Source of the DNA: Sphingomonas sp. IBVSS2 | GTDB taxonomy: Bacteria > Pseudomonadota > Alphaproteobacteria > Sphingomonadales > Sphingomonadaceae | NCBI RefSeq assembly: GCF_002127225.1 | Contig: NZ_NFUR01000002.1 | Coordinates: 806,001-870,000 of the forward strand | Length of the DNA: 64,000 nucleotides | Reading direction: 5' to 3' | The notes under the pieces: model-generated | The model's database searches: none | Seen by the model: only the letters and a program-made list of their open reading frames with translations | What the model was told of the DNA's origin: nothing | In this document: positions 61,023 through 64,000 of the stretch, piece after piece | How positions within the stretch are numbered: the first letter of the stretch is position 1 | How the letters are laid out: each line of letters starts with the position of its first letter | Program-made: the position numbers and the translations under genes

Positions 61023-61053
61023 GGGCCGCGCCCCAAGGGGGAGAGCGCGGCCC
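61023..61053. terminator. Strong hairpin after the dioxygenase-like gene
   Basis: gggccgcgc (61023-61031) pairs perfectly with gcgcggccc (61045-61053) around a 13-base loop, starting 9 bp after the dioxygenase stop. The run of A upstream would be a T-run on the minus strand, but no minus gene needs it; for the plus strand it acts as a hairpin without T-run. The remaining 61054-61284 region holds no gene and should contain the metNIQ promoter and leader. Confidence 0.6.
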
Positions 61054-61137
61054 AGACCTGAGCTCGGGGGGATAACCTAGCCCGGGGAAGCGACGAAGCC
61101 GGACGAGAGCGAATGCTGGCTTCATCGGTACACGCTA

Positions 61138-61162
61138 AATTCATACTGATTAGATGGACATT
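61138..61162 (+). promoter_or_regulatory. Weak third copy of the ATTCC-type operator before metN
   Basis: The 25-mer begins aattcatactgatt and ends agatggacatt. Preceded by ctaa, it shares CTAAATTC and about half of the other positions with the sites at 58080-58104 and 58261-58285. It lies about 120 bp before the metN start. If real, it would place metNIQ under the same regulator; the match is too weak to be sure. Confidence 0.3.
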
Positions 61163-61284
61163 AAGAAGCAAGTTCGGCTATCGCGCGCTAAAGCTCATCT
61201 CGTGCGTGCAGCGAAGCAGAAGCGCTATCCACGTCGCTCGTGAACCTGCCGGGCACTCTCAGCCCGGCGCCATCCGGAAAGCCC

Positions 61285-62253
61285 ATGATCCATCTCGAAA
61301 ACGTTCATAAGGCCTTCGCCAATGGCCACGCGGCGCTGGCCGGCGTCGACCTCGAGATCGCGCGCGGCGAAGTGTTCGGTATCATCGGCCGGTCGGGCGC
61401 GGGCAAGTCCACCCTGGTGCGGCTGCTCAACGGGCTCGAGCTCCCCACCACGGGCAAGGTCGAGGTCGACGGCATCGCGCTGGACGGCCTTTCCGGCGAA
61501 GGCCTGCGCGCGCTGCGCCGGCGCGTGGGCATGATTTTCCAGAATTTCGGGCTGCTCGGTTCGCGCACCATATTCGACAATGTCGCGCTGCCGCTGCGGA
61601 TCGCCGGAGCCGACAAGGCGCGGATCGCCGCGCGCGTGCCCGAATTGCTCGCCCGTGTCGGCCTTGCCGACCATCGCGCCAAATATCCGGCTCAGTTGTC
61701 GGGAGGGCAGAAGCAGCGTGTCGGCATTGCCCGGGCACTGGCGACCGACCCTGACATCCTGCTCTGCGACGAGGCGACCAGCGCGCTCGATCCGGAGACG
61801 ACCCGCAGCATCCTGGCGCTTGTCGGCGACCTCAACCGCGAGTTGGGGCTCACCATCGTGCTGATCACTCATGAGATGGAAGTCGTCCGTCAGGTCTGCG
61901 ACCGCGTCGCGGTGCTGCATGCCGGCCGTGTCGTCGAGACGGGCAGCGTCGCCGACGTCTTCCTTCGCCCTCGGGCAGCGGAGACCCGCGCGCTGATCGA
62001 CGAGGACGGCGCGGACGCGCAGCCGCTCGCCTTTGATGGGCCGGTCGCCCGCCTGACGCTGCGGGGCGATGCGGTCCTGCAGCCGGTGCTTACCCATATC
62101 GCCCGTGAGACCGGTACGGACTTCGTAATCCTGGACGGCCGGATCGGCCGGCTGAGGGAGGCCAGCTTCGGGCAGCTGACTCTCGGCCTGTCCGGCGGGG
62201 ACACCGAAGCCGCGCTCGCGGCGCTTCGCCAGCACGGCGAGGTGGCGGCATGA
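61285..62253 (+). CDS. metN: Methionine ABC transporter ATP-binding protein MetN
   Basis: The 322-residue ATPase drives import of D/L-methionine or related thioether compounds. It has Walker A GRSGAGKST, signature LSGGQKQRVGIARAL and Walker B LLCDEATSALD. A C-terminal NIL regulatory domain (about 245-320) allows feedback by methionine. The ATG at 61285 matches MetN starts (MIHLENVHKAF) and has CGGAAAG upstream; a GTG at 61240 would add 15 residues. It overlaps metI by ATGA. Confidence 0.94.
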   Translation: MIHLENVHKAFANGHAALAGVDLEIARGEVFGIIGRSGAGKSTLVRLLNGLELPTTGKVEVDGIALDGLSGEGLRALRRRVGMIFQNFGLLGSRTIFDNVALPLRIAGADKARIAARVPELLARVGLADHRAKYPAQLSGGQKQRVGIARALATDPDILLCDEATSALDPETTRSILALVGDLNRELGLTIVLITHEMEVVRQVCDRVAVLHAGRVVETGSVADVFLRPRAAETRALIDEDGADAQPLAFDGPVARLTLRGDAVLQPVLTHIARETGTDFVILDGRIGRLREASFGQLTLGLSGGDTEAALAALRQHGEVAA

Positions 62254-62915
62254 GCGGCTGGTTTGCCAATGTCGACTGGAACGAGATCGGCCAGGCCTGC
62301 CTCGACACGCTCGCGATGCTCGGCGGCTCGCTGCTGCTGACCCTGGCGCTGGGCCTGCCGCTCGGCGTGCTGCTGTTCCTCACCAGCCCGGGACAGATCT
62401 GGCAGAATCGCGTGGTGAGCGGGGGACTGGCGCTCGCCGTCAACCTGCTGCGCTCCGTGCCCTTCATCATCCTGCTGATCGTGATGATTCCGCTGACGGT
62501 GTTGCTGGCCGGCACTTCGCTCGGCGTGGCGGGTGCGATCCCGCCATTGGTGGTCGGGGCGGCGCCATTCTTCGCCCGGCTGGTCGAGACCGCGCTGCGC
62601 GAAGTGGATCGCAACACCATCGAAGCGGTCCAGGCCATGGGAGCGACCACGCGCGACCTGGTGTTCCGGGCTTTGCTGCCCGAGGCGCTGCCCGGGATCA
62701 TAGCGGGCGCGACCGTCACAGCGATCGCGCTCGTCTCGTTCACCGCGATGGCGGGTGCCGTCGGCGCCGGCGGCCTTGGCGATCTCGCCATCCGCTTCGG
62801 CTATCAACGCTTCCAGACCGATGTGATGCTGGTCACCGTCGCGCTGCTGCTCGTCCTCGTCCAGCTTCTCCAGATGGCGGGAGACCGCCTCGTCCGCCAC
62901 TTTACCCGCCGATAG
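62250..62915 (+). CDS. metI: Methionine ABC transporter permease MetI
   Basis: The 221-residue permease has five or so transmembrane helices, the EAA-type coupling loop EAVQAMGATTRDLVFRALLPEALPG and the conserved end SFTAMAGAVGAGGLGDLAIRFGYQRF. It lies between metN (4-bp overlap) and metQ (8-bp gap) and forms the membrane channel of the uptake system. Confidence 0.95.
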   Translation: MSGWFANVDWNEIGQACLDTLAMLGGSLLLTLALGLPLGVLLFLTSPGQIWQNRVVSGGLALAVNLLRSVPFIILLIVMIPLTVLLAGTSLGVAGAIPPLVVGAAPFFARLVETALREVDRNTIEAVQAMGATTRDLVFRALLPEALPGIIAGATVTAIALVSFTAMAGAVGAGGLGDLAIRFGYQRFQTDVMLVTVALLLVLVQLLQMAGDRLVRHFTRR

Positions 62916-62923
62916 GACTTCCG

Positions 62924-63721
62924 ATGCAACGACGCCTGCTCCTCACCGCTTTTGCCGCTTTCGCGCTCGCCGGCTGCGGAAAATCCGCGAAGACCGACGA
63001 TCCCAATATGCTGAGCGTTGCCGCTACGGCGGTGCCGCATGCCGAGATCCTCGAGTTCGTGAAGCCGGCTTTGGCCAAGCAGGGGCTGAAGCTCGATGTC
63101 CGGGTGTTCAACGATTATGTCCAGCCCAACACGCAGGTCGCGGAAGGCCGGATCCTGGTCAATTACTTCCAGACCGCGCCCTATCTCGCCGAGTTCAACC
63201 GGTCCAAGGGCACGCATCTGGTGACGATTGCCGGCGTGCATGTCGAGCCTTTGGGTGCCTATTCGCGCAAGTGGAAGGCGATTGCGGACGTGCCTGAGGG
63301 CGCGACGATCGCGATCCCCAACGATCCGAGCAACAGCGGTCGCGCGCTTCAGCTGCTCGCCAGGGCGGGGCTGATCACCTTGCTCGATCCCAAGGCCGTT
63401 TTAGCAACGCCCAAGGACATCGTCGAGAACCGCAAGAACCTCAAGTTCCGCGAACTCGAGGCGGCAACGCTGCCGCGCGTGCTCGACCAGGTCGATCTGG
63501 CGCTGATCAACACCAACTATGCGCTCGATGCGAAGCTGAACCCGCGGCGCGATGCGCTGGCGATCGAGGGCAAGGACAGCCCCTATGTGAACTTCATCGT
63601 GGGCCAGGAAAGCGCGAAGAACGACCCGCGCGTTCAAAAGCTGGTCGCGGCGCTGCACAGCCCCGAGACGAGGGCGTTCATCGAGCGCAAATATGGCGGG
63701 GCGGTGATCCCGGCCTTCTGA
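62924..63721 (+). CDS. metQ: Methionine-binding lipoprotein MetQ
   Basis: The 265-residue substrate-binding lipoprotein has lipobox ALAGCGKSAK. The NLPA/MetQ fold includes VAATAVPHAEILEFVKP, DYVQPNTQVAEGRILVNYFQ, and IPNDPSNSGRALQLL in the ligand cleft. It delivers methionine, or a similar amino acid or dipeptide, to MetNI. It is the last gene of the operon. Confidence 0.95.
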   Translation: MQRRLLLTAFAAFALAGCGKSAKTDDPNMLSVAATAVPHAEILEFVKPALAKQGLKLDVRVFNDYVQPNTQVAEGRILVNYFQTAPYLAEFNRSKGTHLVTIAGVHVEPLGAYSRKWKAIADVPEGATIAIPNDPSNSGRALQLLARAGLITLLDPKAVLATPKDIVENRKNLKFRELEAATLPRVLDQVDLALINTNYALDAKLNPRRDALAIEGKDSPYVNFIVGQESAKNDPRVQKLVAALHSPETRAFIERKYGGAVIPAF

Positions 63722-63775
63722 GCCGGTTCGTGCATGCCGGTCGCGATCGGCTGGTCGTGCAGGAAAAGGGCGCGA

Positions 63776-64000
63776 TCAGCGCGCGGCCAGCGACCTTATT
63801 CCGGCGGCGACAAAGGCAGGCAGGCGATCGGCAATTCCCGCGAAGTCCTCGGAAGAGACAGAGCCCCCGGAGATGCGGTCGATGCGGCCGGTCTGGCCGA
63901 GCGAGAAGGTGAAGGCGCCCGTGAGGAAGTGATAGCCCCAATATAGCGTTTCGCGCGGGACGTCGGGCATCAGCCGCTGCATGTCGTCGATCAGCACGCG
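63776..64000 (-). CDS. TetR-family regulator, C-terminal part (5' end outside window)
   Basis: The last 74 residues of a protein whose start lies beyond the right edge. The sequence (VPRETLYWGYHFLTGAFTFSL, then RISGG and an Ala/Leu-rich last helix FVAAGIRSLAAR) resembles the C-terminal ligand-binding half of TetR regulators, where a PxxExxW motif is common. The DNA-binding domain is not visible, so the family call is moderate. It is convergent with metQ with about 55 bp between them. Confidence 0.6.
   Translation of the reverse strand, partial: RVLIDDMQRLMPDVPRETLYWGYHFLTGAFTFSLGQTGRIDRISGGSVSSEDFAGIADRLPAFVAAGIRSLAAR

Noticed and set aside
61054-61284. SAM-II riboswitch
   Set aside because: Only scattered sequence similarity; the required stem order could not be drawn by hand.
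1-64000. Mobile elements, CRISPR arrays, rRNA and tRNA genes
   Set aside because: No transposase, integrase, tandem spaced repeats or tRNA-like cloverleaf was seen on reading both strands.

Overview
The window is GC-rich, gene-dense DNA from an alphaproteobacterium, most likely a member of the Sphingomonadaceae. The reasons are the many TonB-dependent receptors, the Tat-exported enzymes, the ydbH-ynbE-ydbL cassette and the very high GC content. The genus is an inference. I saw no rRNA, tRNA, insertion sequence or CRISPR array. All calls come from reading translations and DNA by eye; no database was searched.

Bases 1-10535 hold the most unusual locus: seven minus-strand genes, several joined by 4-base stop/start overlaps. 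In transcription order they encode a methionyl-tRNA-synthetase-like protein, a one-module NRPS (C-A-PCP, no thioesterase), a SidA/PvdA/IucD-type amino acid N-hydroxylase, a GGCT-like/cupin fusion, a Tat-exported GMC oxidoreductase, a diaminobutyrate-type aminotransferase and a DAO-family FAD oxidase that runs off the left edge. N-hydroxylase, cupin, MetRS-like protein and DAO-type oxidase together are the known parts list of hydrazine-synthetase (N-N bond forming) pathways. Here the cupin and MetRS-like parts are separate genes and the cupin is joined to another domain. I infer an undescribed N-N natural product cluster. An AT-rich, apparently non-coding stretch (about 10560-11130) precedes it.

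Bases 11200-27100 carry a small membrane protein, a two-component system, a serine hydrolase fused to an outer-membrane barrel and facing a second serine hydrolase, a ferric-siderophore-type receptor with a Fur-like site, a Tat-exported peptidase-like hydrolase, a membrane-bound LytTR regulator and the ydbH-ynbE-ydbL lipid-transport operon. Bases 27100-34250 hold two Fe(II)/2-oxoglutarate oxygenases (one is AlkB), a second two-component system, a single-domain LuxR-type regulator, two secreted proteins and a prolyl iminopeptidase.

Bases 34350-46240 look devoted to D-amino acids and acylated amino acids: a DgcA-like epimerase, a DgcN-like (DUF1611) protein, an N-acyl-D-amino-acid deacylase, an amidase, an MFS transporter, regulators and a TonB receptor. 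Bases 46388-54191 form a lysine/2-aminoadipate catabolic cluster: AmaB-type and AstD-type dehydrogenases, a class III aminotransferase, a D-2-hydroxyglutarate dehydrogenase-like flavoprotein and a DUF1338 2-oxoadipate dioxygenase/decarboxylase, with a divergent LysR regulator.

Bases 54312-63721 look like a nutrient-scavenging locus, perhaps for sulfur-containing peptides or amino acids. It has a TonB receptor coupled to a Tat-exported aminotransferase, then a divergent dipeptidase, TauE/SafE exporter and Tat-exported DOPA-dioxygenase-like protein, then metNIQ. Nearly identical palindromes lie before both divergent operons and a weaker copy lies before metNIQ, which suggests one shared regulator. 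The right edge cuts a TetR-family gene.
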